A DNA stretch of 64,000 nt from Pseudomonas graminis (GTDB lineage Bacteria > Pseudomonadota > Gammaproteobacteria > Pseudomonadales > Pseudomonadaceae): positions 186,001 through 250,000 of the forward strand of contig NZ_SOCR01000008.1 in NCBI RefSeq assembly GCF_004364335.1, written 5' to 3'. The translations under genes and the position numbers were made by a program. The notes under the pieces were generated by a model. That model was not told where the DNA came from. It did not search any database and was given only the letters and a program-made list of their open reading frames with translations. Positions 24,799 through 34,544 of the stretch are shown here, one piece after another (the stretch's first letter is position 1; each line of letters opens with the position of its first letter).

Positions 24799-25290
24799 TT
24801 AAATCCCCGCGCCGCTTATCTGCACCAACCCCGCCTCCACCAACCACTCTTCCAGCGCCACAAGGTCCGGGATCTTCGCCACGGTCTCGCCCACTTGCAC
24901 CGCGGCCAGTTCAAGCTCGGCCAGCGGCACGTCGACGTAGCTGAGTTGGCTGTCGAGTTTGCAGGAGCGCGGAATGCCTTGGGTCAGCAGGGCGATGAAT
25001 TTCAGGTCAGGCCGGCCGCCGAGGGCGTTGAGCACGACGATGCGGGCACGGCCTCCGACACGGGCGCGGCTGCCGCAGGCGGCTTCGAAGCTGAGCAGCG
25101 GCAGGCTGCGGTTGCGCCAGTTGATCGGGCCGAGGTACCACTGCGGTGCGGCGGGGTCGGCGACGCTGTCCTGATAGTCGATCAGCTCGGCGACGGCGAC
25201 GTTGGGCAACAACAGGTGCCGGTCACTCAGGGGGATGAGCAATCCGGTCAGGCTGGTCAGTCGCGCCGTTTGGGTCGTGGTGTCAGACAT
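24799..25290 (-). CDS. chpC: CheW-like chemotaxis adaptor ChpC
   Basis: Single CheW domain, 163 residues, which in P. aeruginosa couples additional chemoreceptors to the Pil-Chp kinase. The domain runs from LTGLLIPLSDRHLLLPNVAVAEL (about 13) through YLGPINWRNRSLPLLSFE (about 52) to the C-terminal VPLAELELAAVQVGETVAKIPDL. The start codon overlaps the end of chpA by eight bases, so it is co-transcribed as the last gene of the cluster. Confidence 0.9.
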   Translation of the reverse strand: MSDTTTQTARLTSLTGLLIPLSDRHLLLPNVAVAELIDYQDSVADPAAPQWYLGPINWRNRSLPLLSFEAACGSRARVGGRARIVVLNALGGRPDLKFIALLTQGIPRSCKLDSQLSYVDVPLAELELAAVQVGETVAKIPDLVALEEWLVEAGLVQISGAGI

Positions 25291-28200
25291 GGACGTGACT
25301 CCAGTGGGCGATGCTTTCCAGTAATGCGGCTTCCTGATACGGCTTGCTCATGTATTCGTTCACCCCCAGCGCCATGGCGTGGTCGCGGTGCTTCTGCCCT
25401 GATCGCGACGTGATCATGATGATCGGCAGGTGCTTCAAGGCGTCGTCTCCGCGAATCTTGCTGACGACTTCAAATCCGTCCATGCGCGGCATTTCGATGT
25501 CGAGCAGCATGATGTCCGGAGTGTGCTCCTGCAGCAACGCCATGGCATCGACGCCATCTTTGGCCGTCAGCACGTTCATACCGTTGCGCTCCAGCAAACG
25601 TCCGGTGACCTTGCGCACGGTCACCGAGTCATCCACCACCATCACCAGCAACGGCCGCGCCTGTTCGGGTTCGACATGGCGCACCGGCGCGTGACCGGCG
25701 ACCTGCAACGCGAGCAACTTGGCGTGAAAGCGCCGGATGTGCGCAAACAGGTCGAGAATCAGCACCACGCGGCCGTCCCCCAGAATGGTGGCGCCGGCAA
25801 TGCCGGGTATCGACGAAAACTGCGGACCCAGGTTTTTCACCACGATCTCCCGCGAGCCGGCCAACGCATCCACCTGCACCGCAACCCATTGATCGTGTAC
25901 GTGCACGAGAAGCACGGGTAGCGGCTGGGTTTGTGTCTGGCCGCTCAGTTTCGGCGGATGAGCGTTATTGAGCAGCTCGCCCAGATATCGCAATTCGTAC
26001 GTCCGCCCGCTGTACTCATAGCGCGGCGGCACGGACTGATAACAGGTTTCCAGCTCGCTCGGCATCACGCGCACGATGCCCTCGATGCTGTTCAGCGGCA
26101 CGGCGTATTGCTCTTCGCCACACTGCACCATCAGCGCGCGGTTGACCGACACCGAGAACGGCAAGCGGACACGGAAACGCGCGCCCTCACCCGCCTTGGA
26201 ATCAATGACCATCGAGCCGCCCAGGTCCTTGACCTCGGCGTACACCACGTCCATGCCGACGCCGCGCCCGGAAATCTGAGTGATGGTCTCGGCGGTGGAA
26301 AAGCCTGCGCGCAGAATGAACTGCAGAATGTCGTGTTCGCTCAACTCGGCGTCGGGGCTGATCATCCCGCGCTTGATCGCCTTGCGCCGTACGGCCTCGA
26401 AGTCGACACCGGCGCCGTCGTCGCGCATCTCGATGACGATGTCGCCGCCTTCGTGTGCCAGACTCAGCGTGATATGCCCCCACTCGGATTTGCCGGCGGC
26501 CAGACGTTCCTCGACGCTCTCCAGGCCATGATCGACGGCATTGCGCAGCATGTGCTCCAGCGGCGCAACCATGCGTTCAAGCACGTTGCGGTCCATCTCG
26601 CCTTCGGCGTTGATGACGTCAAACTTGACCTTCTTGTTCAGCTCGCCCGACACCTGACGGACGATCCGGCGCAGGCGCGGCACCATGCGCTCGAACGGCA
26701 CCATACGCGTGCGCATCAGGCTTTCCTGAAGCTCGGTGTTCACCCGCGCCTGTTGCAGCAGCAGGGTTTCGGCCTCGTGGGCGCGGGTGTCGAGGGTTTC
26801 CTTTAGGTCCATCAGGTCGGACGCGGACTCGAACAGCGCACGGGACAACTGCTGCAGCTGCGAATGACGGTCCATTTCCAGCGGGTCGAATGCTTCATAA
26901 CCGCGCCGATCGACGTGATGGTCGCGGCTGAGAATGCGGCCCTGGGTTTCGATGTCGAGTCGGCGCAGTTGATCGCGCATCCGCTCGATGGTGGTTTCCA
27001 TTTCGATCAGGGTGACCTGAGCGTCGCTGACCTGCTGCTCGACCCGGCCCCGGAATATCGAGGTCTCCCCCGCCAGATTCGCCAGGTCTTCCAGCTGCTC
27101 GGCCGGGACCTTGATCATCTCCGGGCCGGTACGCTCGCCGTCGGCCTCGGTCTGAGCGGCGGCCGAATCAACAACAGGAGCGGGCAGAGGAGCCGGCACT
27201 TCCTCAGGTGTTTCGACAGGTTCGCGGGCGGCCCCGGACGCGGTGTAGTGACCGATGCTCTCGATCAACAGCGCCGGGTTGGGTAACGGCTCGTAACCCC
27301 GAACAGCATCAACCATGTCAGCGAGCATGTCGTGACCGCTCTGCAGCAGGCCGTTGAGCAGCGCGCTGTTTTTCAGCGCACCCGTCGACACCCCTTCGTA
27401 CAGCGACTCCAGCTCATGGGCCAGATCGCCAATCGGCGCGATCTCCACCATGCGCGCGCCGCCCTTGAGCGTGTGCAGATCGCGCAAGAGGTTTTCCACC
27501 TCCAGCATAGTGTGGGGATCGGCCTGCCAGCGCACCAATGCCGCGCTGCTGCTCTCGATGATGTCGTCGGCTTCTTCGAGGAAGATTTCCAGCAGTTCCG
27601 GGTCGCGCTCGTCCAGCGAGTGAATCATCGAACTGACGTTGCGCGTCTGACCGTCATGGGGCAGCAGGTAGCAATTGCGTTGGCGAAACGCGCGAATTTT
27701 CTCGATCAGCGGCGCGGGACTGGTCAACGCCGAACGGTGCTGCAGCTGTTCAAGCATCAGCGAGAGGTGATCGTGGCTGTGCACGAGCAGCTCCGCCAGT
27801 TGTGGCGAGTAACCGCAACGTCGGTCGAGCAGGCCTTCGTAGAGCGATTCCAGCTCGTGACCCAGGTCGCCCACCGGGCCGATTTCGGCCATGCGCGCGC
27901 CCCCTTTGAGGGTGTGCAGGTCACGTTGCAACGATGACAGCGGCAGCGGGTTTTCAGGGTTGTCGAGCCAGCGCTGCAATGCAGGGCCGGCGATGTCGAG
28001 AATATCCACCGCCTCTTCGAGGAAAATCTCGACGATTTCCTGATCGAAATCATCGCGCGAAGGCTGGGCGGGTTGAGCGAGATGCTCGGTAATCTCCTCC
28101 ATGTTCGTGATGCTGGTCGCCCCATCGCCATCACGTTTGATAACGCCCATCGCGCCGGGGTCCAGCGCTTCGGCCAGCAGATCGCGCAAGGCGCTTACGC

Positions 28201-31200
28201 GCTCGGGGCACGGCTGAACTTCCTGTCCGGCGGCGACCTGATCGAGCATGTTGATCAGCGCTTCGTGGGCCTTTTCGGCTTCATCGAAAAACCGTTCGCT
28301 GACGGCGAGGCTGCTTTCCTCCACCGCGCCGTACAGGTCGAGCAGCGCTTCGCAAAGCTCATCGACCTGAGGCAGGTCGGCGACGTGCGCGCCGTGGCCG
28401 AGTTGGGTCAGTTCGTCGAGCAGCGCATTCAATTCCTGGCGGTGGCCGGGGTGCTGGCGCCAGTCTTTGAGCAAGTTGTCGGCGTCGAGCAGGATGTCCA
28501 TGCCTTCAGCCAGAAAGCTGGCGATCAGTTGCGGATTGCGCCGCGTGCGCAGGCCATTGCTATCGTCGCTCAAGGCATCGGCCAGCCGGGCGTCGAGCAG
28601 TTCCTGAGCCTGTTGAATCAGTGCGGCGGCGCCTTCGATGGGCATCAGCGGGTCGGCATTCAGCTGGGCCAGGCCCTGATGAAACAAGGGCTCGGCCGCA
28701 CGCAGCAGGTCGATTTCATTCTGGCCGACCGCGATCAGGTTGGTCTTGAGTTCGCGGACCAGTTGATCCAGCGGGCTCGCCAGCTCGGCGATCGGCAAGA
28801 CGCCGGCCATGTATGCGCTGCCTTTGAGGGTGTGCAGCGCGCGCAGCAAATCGTTGCTGAAGACCGGCGCATCGGCACCCTGAGCAGCATCGAGGTAACG
28901 GCCCATCGTGTTCAAGTGGGTGTGGGCTTCCTGACGAAAAATCTCCAGCAACTGCGGATCGAAACCCTCTTCGTCCTCCAGACGCTGCGTTGGCTCGACG
29001 TCACCCGCCTCACCCTGGGCAAGTGCGTGGGCCTGGGCCGCCAGTTGATCGACATCGTCACGCTGGCGCTGAACGTCCTCGGCGAAATCGCGAATCACCT
29101 CCGGCAGCAAGGCTTGCACGTCCGAGAGCAACTGTTGCACCCGCGTGTCTGGCTCGACGCTGTGTTCCAGCACGCGATTCAGCAGGTTTTCCACCGACCA
29201 CGCCAGCTCGCCCAGAATCAGCGCGCGTACCATCCGGCCGCTGCCCTTGAGCGTGTGAAACGCACGACGAATCTCGCCCAGCGCTGAGAGATTGCCGGGA
29301 TCGGCACGCCAGCGCGGCACGTACTCGCGCAGTGCTTCGAGCATCTCGTCGGTTTCTTCAAGGAAGACTTCACGCAGCTCGTCATCTATCCCCTGCTCGC
29401 CCTTCGGCGGCGGCAACAGACTGGCCGGCATATTGCGCGCCGGCGGGTTGACCGCCGACAGCGGGCTCGCCAACACCTCGGCGATGGTCTGAGTTGGGCT
29501 GACCAGCGCCTGACGGTCGTGCAGGTCTTGCAGCTCTTCTTCGCTGATGACTTCTTCGAGCACCGGCACGTCCAGCGCGTCGGGCACCGGCGAGTAACCG
29601 AGCCGGGCGAGGCTTTCCTGAGCCAGATCCAGCACATGCTCACCCGGCGCTTCCGGGTCTTCGGCCATGCGTTCGAGGTAATACTCGACGCCGATGATCA
29701 CGTCGGCCAAATGATCGAGTTGCGAAACCGCCGGGCTTTCGGTGTCGACCAGCAAGTGCTCGGTGATGTAGTCGTTACAGGCCGCCAGCAGGCCGGATGC
29801 CCGCGCCAGCGGAATCATCGCCAGTGCGCCGCGCACCTGAACCAATTGCTCCGACAGCGGCAGCAGACGGGCCCGATCCAGCTCGCCGTCGACGTAGTCG
29901 TCGATCACGTCCTTGGCCTGCTGCAGGACGATGCGCGCTTCCTTGATGACCAATTGGTGGATCTGGCTGAGGTCCGTTGTAGGCAGACGGCTCTCTTCCG
30001 GACTGCTCTGATTGACGGTTCCGGCCATGCCCGCCAAGGTCGATTCGACGTAGAGCAGCGCTCCAGCGACGTCCATCAACGTGGCATCGTCGGGCGCGCG
30101 TTGGCCCTGGGCCATGCCCTGCACCACGGTCATCTGGTCAATGATGACTTTGCGCGGCTGCCCGAAACCCAGCACCGCCAGGGTATCGGCAATCTGGCGC
30201 AGTGGCGGCAGCAGCGCACTCAGCTCACTGACGTGCTGACGGTCTCCGCGCACAAAGACGTCCAGCCGCTCCTTGGTCCGTACCAGCTCATCGCACAGGG
30301 CGATGATCACCGAGCGCATGGCATCGCGATCCGGTCCGGCCATGCGCGCGCGTTCTTCGGCGACCAACGCGCTGTGCGGCAGGGCATCAGCCAGCGCGTA
30401 CTGGTCCTTCAAGTCCGTCATCTTCTGCGCCTCGCTGTCGGACTTGGCGATGTAAAACAACAGGCTTTTCAGGAGTTCGTCGGGCGCAGGCTGGTTGATG
30501 CCTTCGATGCCTTGATCCAGCAGACGTTTGAGTTCTTTGTCGGCGTCCTTGAACAGGCTGCGCAGCGCCGGGCTGTTGGTGAAGTTGCCGCTGAGCATGG
30601 TTTCGACCAGCGCGGACGCGATGCGCCAAAGCGGTTCAAGCGGCGCGTCCTCGCACAACACTTCAAGCCGCGCGAACACTTTGCCCATGTAACCGAGTTG
30701 GGTCTGCACGTCCTGATCGCGAAGCAGCCCGACCAGCGCGGTTTGCAGCGTCTGCCGCAGCTTGCGCAGCTTCGCGGGCAGTTCGGAGCTGTCCCGCTCG
30801 GCCAATGCGTCGGGATCAAGGGCGGGGATGGACAGCAATTGCGGCGAGAAAAGACTGGTCTCGGACAGCAGACTTTCGCCCCGGGCGCTGCGTAAATCGT
30901 TGAGCAGCGGCAGCACCACCAGCGGCAGATCACGGCGGGCGGAATGCACACGCTCCAGATAGACCGGCAGTTGCGTCATCGCCAGATTCAGCAGCTGAAT
31001 GGCTTCGCTTTCCTGGGCGACATGGCCCTCTTTGAGCGCCAAAGCGAGCTGTTCGATTTCCTCGGCGAACAGCGCGGCGCCGTAGAACTCGATCATCTGC
31101 AGGCTGCCATGAACCTGATGAATGAGCTCGAGGCACTCGTCCATTGCCGCAGCGTCGTGGGGCTGGGCGACAAAGGTGTCCAGTGCCTGGCGGGCGTGTG

Positions 31201-31264
31201 TAAGGGTTTCGGCTATTTCGCCTTTGACCCACTCCAGGGCCACGTAATCGTGACGGTCAGCCAT
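25283..31264 (-). CDS. chpA: Pil-Chp hybrid chemotaxis histidine kinase ChpA
   Basis: Giant CheA-type kinase controlling type IV pili; 1993 residues, shorter than the roughly 2470 of P. aeruginosa ChpA. Histidine phosphotransfer domains are seen around residues 48 (HQVHGSLQM), 668 (HTLKGSGRM), 809 (HTLKGSAYM), 1115 and 1262 (both HTLKGGARM). A domain near 480 (QVRGALAMI) has lost its His. Dimerisation and ATPase domains follow (NAVDHGLE near 1573, RDDGAG, GRGVGMDVV), then a CheW domain near 1700-1840. A C-terminal receiver has acidic residues in VVDDSVTVRK near 1875, phospho-acceptor Asp in LLDIEMPRMDG near 1922 and Lys in MSKPYQE. It lies 102 bases after pilJ. Confidence 0.95.
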   Translation of the reverse strand: MADRHDYVALEWVKGEIAETLTHARQALDTFVAQPHDAAAMDECLELIHQVHGSLQMIEFYGAALFAEEIEQLALALKEGHVAQESEAIQLLNLAMTQLPVYLERVHSARRDLPLVVLPLLNDLRSARGESLLSETSLFSPQLLSIPALDPDALAERDSSELPAKLRKLRQTLQTALVGLLRDQDVQTQLGYMGKVFARLEVLCEDAPLEPLWRIASALVETMLSGNFTNSPALRSLFKDADKELKRLLDQGIEGINQPAPDELLKSLLFYIAKSDSEAQKMTDLKDQYALADALPHSALVAEERARMAGPDRDAMRSVIIALCDELVRTKERLDVFVRGDRQHVSELSALLPPLRQIADTLAVLGFGQPRKVIIDQMTVVQGMAQGQRAPDDATLMDVAGALLYVESTLAGMAGTVNQSSPEESRLPTTDLSQIHQLVIKEARIVLQQAKDVIDDYVDGELDRARLLPLSEQLVQVRGALAMIPLARASGLLAACNDYITEHLLVDTESPAVSQLDHLADVIIGVEYYLERMAEDPEAPGEHVLDLAQESLARLGYSPVPDALDVPVLEEVISEEELQDLHDRQALVSPTQTIAEVLASPLSAVNPPARNMPASLLPPPKGEQGIDDELREVFLEETDEMLEALREYVPRWRADPGNLSALGEIRRAFHTLKGSGRMVRALILGELAWSVENLLNRVLEHSVEPDTRVQQLLSDVQALLPEVIRDFAEDVQRQRDDVDQLAAQAHALAQGEAGDVEPTQRLEDEEGFDPQLLEIFRQEAHTHLNTMGRYLDAAQGADAPVFSNDLLRALHTLKGSAYMAGVLPIAELASPLDQLVRELKTNLIAVGQNEIDLLRAAEPLFHQGLAQLNADPLMPIEGAAALIQQAQELLDARLADALSDDSNGLRTRRNPQLIASFLAEGMDILLDADNLLKDWRQHPGHRQELNALLDELTQLGHGAHVADLPQVDELCEALLDLYGAVEESSLAVSERFFDEAEKAHEALINMLDQVAAGQEVQPCPERVSALRDLLAEALDPGAMGVIKRDGDGATSITNMEEITEHLAQPAQPSRDDFDQEIVEIFLEEAVDILDIAGPALQRWLDNPENPLPLSSLQRDLHTLKGGARMAEIGPVGDLGHELESLYEGLLDRRCGYSPQLAELLVHSHDHLSLMLEQLQHRSALTSPAPLIEKIRAFRQRNCYLLPHDGQTRNVSSMIHSLDERDPELLEIFLEEADDIIESSSAALVRWQADPHTMLEVENLLRDLHTLKGGARMVEIAPIGDLAHELESLYEGVSTGALKNSALLNGLLQSGHDMLADMVDAVRGYEPLPNPALLIESIGHYTASGAAREPVETPEEVPAPLPAPVVDSAAAQTEADGERTGPEMIKVPAEQLEDLANLAGETSIFRGRVEQQVSDAQVTLIEMETTIERMRDQLRRLDIETQGRILSRDHHVDRRGYEAFDPLEMDRHSQLQQLSRALFESASDLMDLKETLDTRAHEAETLLLQQARVNTELQESLMRTRMVPFERMVPRLRRIVRQVSGELNKKVKFDVINAEGEMDRNVLERMVAPLEHMLRNAVDHGLESVEERLAAGKSEWGHITLSLAHEGGDIVIEMRDDGAGVDFEAVRRKAIKRGMISPDAELSEHDILQFILRAGFSTAETITQISGRGVGMDVVYAEVKDLGGSMVIDSKAGEGARFRVRLPFSVSVNRALMVQCGEEQYAVPLNSIEGIVRVMPSELETCYQSVPPRYEYSGRTYELRYLGELLNNAHPPKLSGQTQTQPLPVLLVHVHDQWVAVQVDALAGSREIVVKNLGPQFSSIPGIAGATILGDGRVVLILDLFAHIRRFHAKLLALQVAGHAPVRHVEPEQARPLLVMVVDDSVTVRKVTGRLLERNGMNVLTAKDGVDAMALLQEHTPDIMLLDIEMPRMDGFEVVSKIRGDDALKHLPIIMITSRSGQKHRDHAMALGVNEYMSKPYQEAALLESIAHWSHVHV

Positions 31265-31366
31265 GGTGACTCCGGTTGCCTATGCTTTGACCCTGCTTTA
31301 TTTGCATTAACGGGTGCATTAACGGCGCTATCAAACGGGCTTTCGAAACAGCCATCAAACCGGCCA

Positions 31367-33403
31367 TCAGTGCCGCGAGGCCGGCAGCGTGAAGCCGGAC
31401 ACCGAGCGGCGCATCTCGCTGGCCATCTTCGCCAGATTGCCCATGCTCCGGGCGGTGGCCGCCGTGCCGGAGGTGGTCTGTGTGGTGGTCTGTTGAATGA
31501 CCAGCATGGTCGAGGAAATCTGCTGACCCAATGCAGCCTGCTGCTGCGCTGCATTGGTGATGCTTTCAACCAGCGCGGCGAGGATCTTCGATACGCCTTC
31601 GATTTCTTCCAGCGCAACACCGGCATCCTGCGCCAGCCGTGCACCGCGCACCACTTCGGCTGTGGTTTGCTCCATGGAGATCACCGCTTCGTTAGTGTCG
31701 TTCTGAATGGCACGCACCAAAGTTTCGATCTGCTTGGTCGCCGACGAGGAGCGCTCCGCAAGCCGCTGAACTTCATCGGCCACCACCGCAAAGCCGCGCC
31801 CGGCATCGCCGGCCATAGAGGCCTGGATCGCGGCATTGAGCGCAAGAATGTTGGTCTGGTCGGCGATGTCATCAATCAGGCTGACGATGTCGCCAATCTC
31901 TTGGGAAGACTCGCCCAGACGTTTGATGCGTTTTGACGTGTCCTGAATCTGCTCGCGAATGTTGTCCATGCCGGTGATGGTGTTGTGCACCACCTCGTTG
32001 CCCTTGTTGGCAATGGTCACGGACCGCTCGGCCACCGTGACAGACTCGGACGCATTGGCCGACACCTGATCGATGGAGGTCGCCATGTCATTGATGGCGT
32101 TGGACGCCGCGGCGATCTGCAACGCCTGATGCTCGGACGCGGCGGCCAGTTGCGTGGCGGTTGTCTGCGTGTCTTTCACGGCGCCGAACACCTGCTCGGC
32201 GGTGAGGTTGATGGTCGACACCAATTCGCGCAGCTGATCGATGGAGTAGTTGATCGAATCGGCAATCGCGCCGGTGAAATCCTCGGTGACCGAAGCGGCC
32301 ACGGTCAGATTACCGTCCGCCAGGTCTTCGATTTCGTCGAGCAGGCGCATGATCGCGTTCTGGTTACGCTCGTTCTTCTCGGCGGTTTCACGCAGTTGCC
32401 GATTGGTTTCGCGCACCATCACCAGGCCAATCAGGATAATCGACGCCAGGGCCAGCAGGCCCAGCATGTAGCCGGCATAGCTGTACACCGCGCGGCCACC
32501 GGCCATGTGCTCGAAACTGTTGGCCAGCACTGAGGCTTCGTCGAGAAGCGTCTGCGACAGGTTGAAGATGCTGCCTGCCGCTTCACGAACTTCCAGCAGT
32601 TCCGGCGAGGTTTCGAGAATTTCGTCGACCGACCCGGAGACGAACTGGAACAGCTCGGCAATCTCGGCCAGCCGCGCCCGCGCATCGCGGTCTTCGACCT
32701 GGGCGATCTTCAGGGTGGCGTTGCCTTCCAGCATGCCGTTGAGCACGCGCCCGAACTGGCTTGCATCGCGACCGAAAGCATCCGCTGCCTGAACCGCCGT
32801 TTCGTCACCCGATAACACCGTGTTGACTGCGCCCAATATCCGCTCGGCCAGCAGCGACTGCCGTTGCGCGAGCGCCACCTGAGCCGCCGGCGCCCGGGTT
32901 TGCAGCAGAATGTCGACGACCTTCTCCGATTCGATCTGCAATTGCGGAATGGTCTCGGCCAGCGTCGCCGCGACCTGGTGCAGCGAGAGCACGGTCTGCT
33001 CACGGGCAAGAATCACGTCGGTACTTTTGCGCAGGTTTTCCCAGTCGTTCTGCACCGCTTTCAGCTCATCGCTCACTGCGGCGGGCGCAGCAGGCAGGCC
33101 GGTGTTCTTGTCGCCTTTCTTCAAATACTGCCAGCGCGTGTCGAAGTCGTTGCGCGCGTCGGCCAGCAACTTGAACGCCGCCGCCTTGCCCGCCGCTGCT
33201 TCCGTGGCGTTCTTGGCGATGCGCTGGGACAGCACGCGCAGCTCGCCGGCGTGGCCGATGTATTGTTTGTCGTAGTTGGACTGCGTGCTGAGGTACGCGA
33301 AGTTGACGAACAGCAGCATGATGAAAACGATGAGGCAGATGAACAGCACGACGATCTGCGATCGACTGCGTGCGCCTTCCAGTGACTTGCCGGTATTACT
33401 CAT
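31367..33403 (-). CDS. pilJ: Type IV pilus methyl-accepting chemotaxis protein PilJ
   Basis: Chemoreceptor of the Pil-Chp system, 678 residues. Transmembrane helix 1 is near 16-38 (VVLFICLIVFIMLLFV), and periplasmic PilJ-type helical domains follow to about 300. Helix 2 is near 308-330 (LGLLALASIILIGLVMV), then a HAMP-like region. The cytoplasmic hairpin tip reads FAVVADEVQRLAERSSSA near 540. The C-terminus FTLPASRH has no CheR-binding pentapeptide. It signals to ChpA through PilI and ChpC. The first 20 residues are cytoplasmic and basic. GGAG lies about ten bases before the start. Confidence 0.95.
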   Translation of the reverse strand: MSNTGKSLEGARSRSQIVVLFICLIVFIMLLFVNFAYLSTQSNYDKQYIGHAGELRVLSQRIAKNATEAAAGKAAAFKLLADARNDFDTRWQYLKKGDKNTGLPAAPAAVSDELKAVQNDWENLRKSTDVILAREQTVLSLHQVAATLAETIPQLQIESEKVVDILLQTRAPAAQVALAQRQSLLAERILGAVNTVLSGDETAVQAADAFGRDASQFGRVLNGMLEGNATLKIAQVEDRDARARLAEIAELFQFVSGSVDEILETSPELLEVREAAGSIFNLSQTLLDEASVLANSFEHMAGGRAVYSYAGYMLGLLALASIILIGLVMVRETNRQLRETAEKNERNQNAIMRLLDEIEDLADGNLTVAASVTEDFTGAIADSINYSIDQLRELVSTINLTAEQVFGAVKDTQTTATQLAAASEHQALQIAAASNAINDMATSIDQVSANASESVTVAERSVTIANKGNEVVHNTITGMDNIREQIQDTSKRIKRLGESSQEIGDIVSLIDDIADQTNILALNAAIQASMAGDAGRGFAVVADEVQRLAERSSSATKQIETLVRAIQNDTNEAVISMEQTTAEVVRGARLAQDAGVALEEIEGVSKILAALVESITNAAQQQAALGQQISSTMLVIQQTTTQTTSGTAATARSMGNLAKMASEMRRSVSGFTLPASRH

Positions 33404-33479
33404 TGCTCAGGGCTCCGCCTGATGTTCGATTGAGGGAGGGTCGCCGGGAACATGATGATTGGAACACGCACCCTCCACT

Positions 33480-33566
33480 GTGGGAGCCGGCTTGCTGGCG
33501 AACCCGCCGTGTCAGGCAACGCATCTGCAATTGAGCCACCGCATTCGCCAGCAAGCCGGCTCTTAC
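33480..33566. repeat. REPIN, family A (between pilI and pilJ)
   Basis: Inverted family A arms at 33480-33502 and 33544-33566 (the last shows CTCTTAC instead of CTCCTAC). This is the only REPIN inside what should be a single operon, pilGHIJ-chpA-chpC. Confidence 0.9.
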
Positions 33567-33577
33567 AGAAGTGGGCA

Positions 33578-34117
33578 TCAAAGCGCTATGTCCATGAAAT
33601 CCGGCGACTGCACCAGCGCGCGCGGGCTGAACACCTGCCAGGCCTGCTCGCGCACGAAACGCCCCTGTATGTAAGGCGCGACGCGGGGTTCGCTGTCGTG
33701 CCCCGGTTCCGGCATAAGGCTGCGCTCGCTGAAATGCTGCATGCCGAGCACCTCGTCGATGAGCAAGCCGACAAACACACCCTGAAAATCGATCACCAGC
33801 ACGCGACGCTGTTTGCGCAAGGGCGAGAGCTCGTGGCCGAGGAATGCGCACAGGTCAATGATCGGCAACAAGCGCCCGCGCAGATTGGCGATGCCCCGGA
33901 CCCACGCCTTGGCGCCCGGCAACACCGCGCAGCGCGGCTCGTGGAGGATTTCGTCGATCTCGCCCATGGGTGCCACGTAATGGCGCTCGCCCATGCGAAA
34001 GCCAATGCCACCCCAACCCTGCTGGCGGGTTTCCTGCAGCGGCAGGCCGGCAGCAAGGGAGCGGCAGCGCTGGTCGATATCGAGCAGCAGCTGGAAGGCG
34101 GTTTGTGACTGAGCCAT
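33578..34117 (-). CDS. pilI: CheW-like adaptor PilI
   Basis: CheW adaptor, 179 residues, that links PilJ to ChpA. The domain features are GIGFRMGERHYVAPMGEIDEIL near residue 35, VRGIANLRGRLLPIIDLCAFL near 72, VLVIDFQGVFVGLLIDEVLGM near 105 and the C-terminal FVREQAWQVFSPRALVQSPDF. It starts 16 bases downstream of pilH. Confidence 0.94.
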   Translation of the reverse strand: MAQSQTAFQLLLDIDQRCRSLAAGLPLQETRQQGWGGIGFRMGERHYVAPMGEIDEILHEPRCAVLPGAKAWVRGIANLRGRLLPIIDLCAFLGHELSPLRKQRRVLVIDFQGVFVGLLIDEVLGMQHFSERSLMPEPGHDSEPRVAPYIQGRFVREQAWQVFSPRALVQSPDFMDIAL

Positions 34118-34133
34118 GAGCGTCAGCCGGGGG

Positions 34134-34499
34134 TCAGCCCGCGAGCACCGCGTTCAGGGTTTTTATGAGGGTTTCTTCGTCCACCGGCTTGGTCAGGTAA
34201 TCCCGCGCACCCTGGCGTTTGCCCCAGACCTTGTCGGTTTCCTGATCCTTGGTGGTGATCATGATCACGGGGATCATGCTGGTGTCAGCGTCTTTGGTCA
34301 GCTGACGGGTCGCCTGAAAACCGTTGAGGCCCGGCATGACGATATCCATCAACACGGCATCGGGCTTTTCCTGACGGGCCAGGGCCACGCCGTCGGCACC
34401 GTTCTCGGCCTTGAGGACCTGATGGCCGTGCTTCTCCAGCATGCCGGTCAGCTTGTACATTTCGGTCGGCGAGTCATCGACGATCAGAATTCGAGCCAT
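34134..34499 (-). CDS. pilH: Response regulator PilH
   Basis: Stand-alone CheY-like receiver, 121 residues. Acidic pocket in ILIVDDSPTEMY (D8, D9), phospho-acceptor Asp52 in VLMDIVMPGLNG, Thr in IMITTKDQETD and Lys in YLTKPVDEE. In P. aeruginosa PilH is the regulator linked to retraction and signal termination, PilG to extension. It follows pilG by 45 bases. Confidence 0.94.
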   Translation of the reverse strand: MARILIVDDSPTEMYKLTGMLEKHGHQVLKAENGADGVALARQEKPDAVLMDIVMPGLNGFQATRQLTKDADTSMIPVIMITTKDQETDKVWGKRQGARDYLTKPVDEETLIKTLNAVLAG

Positions 34500-34544
34500 G
34501 GTGCTTCCCCATAGAAACAGCCGTCCCGCACGAGGGGGCCGGCA

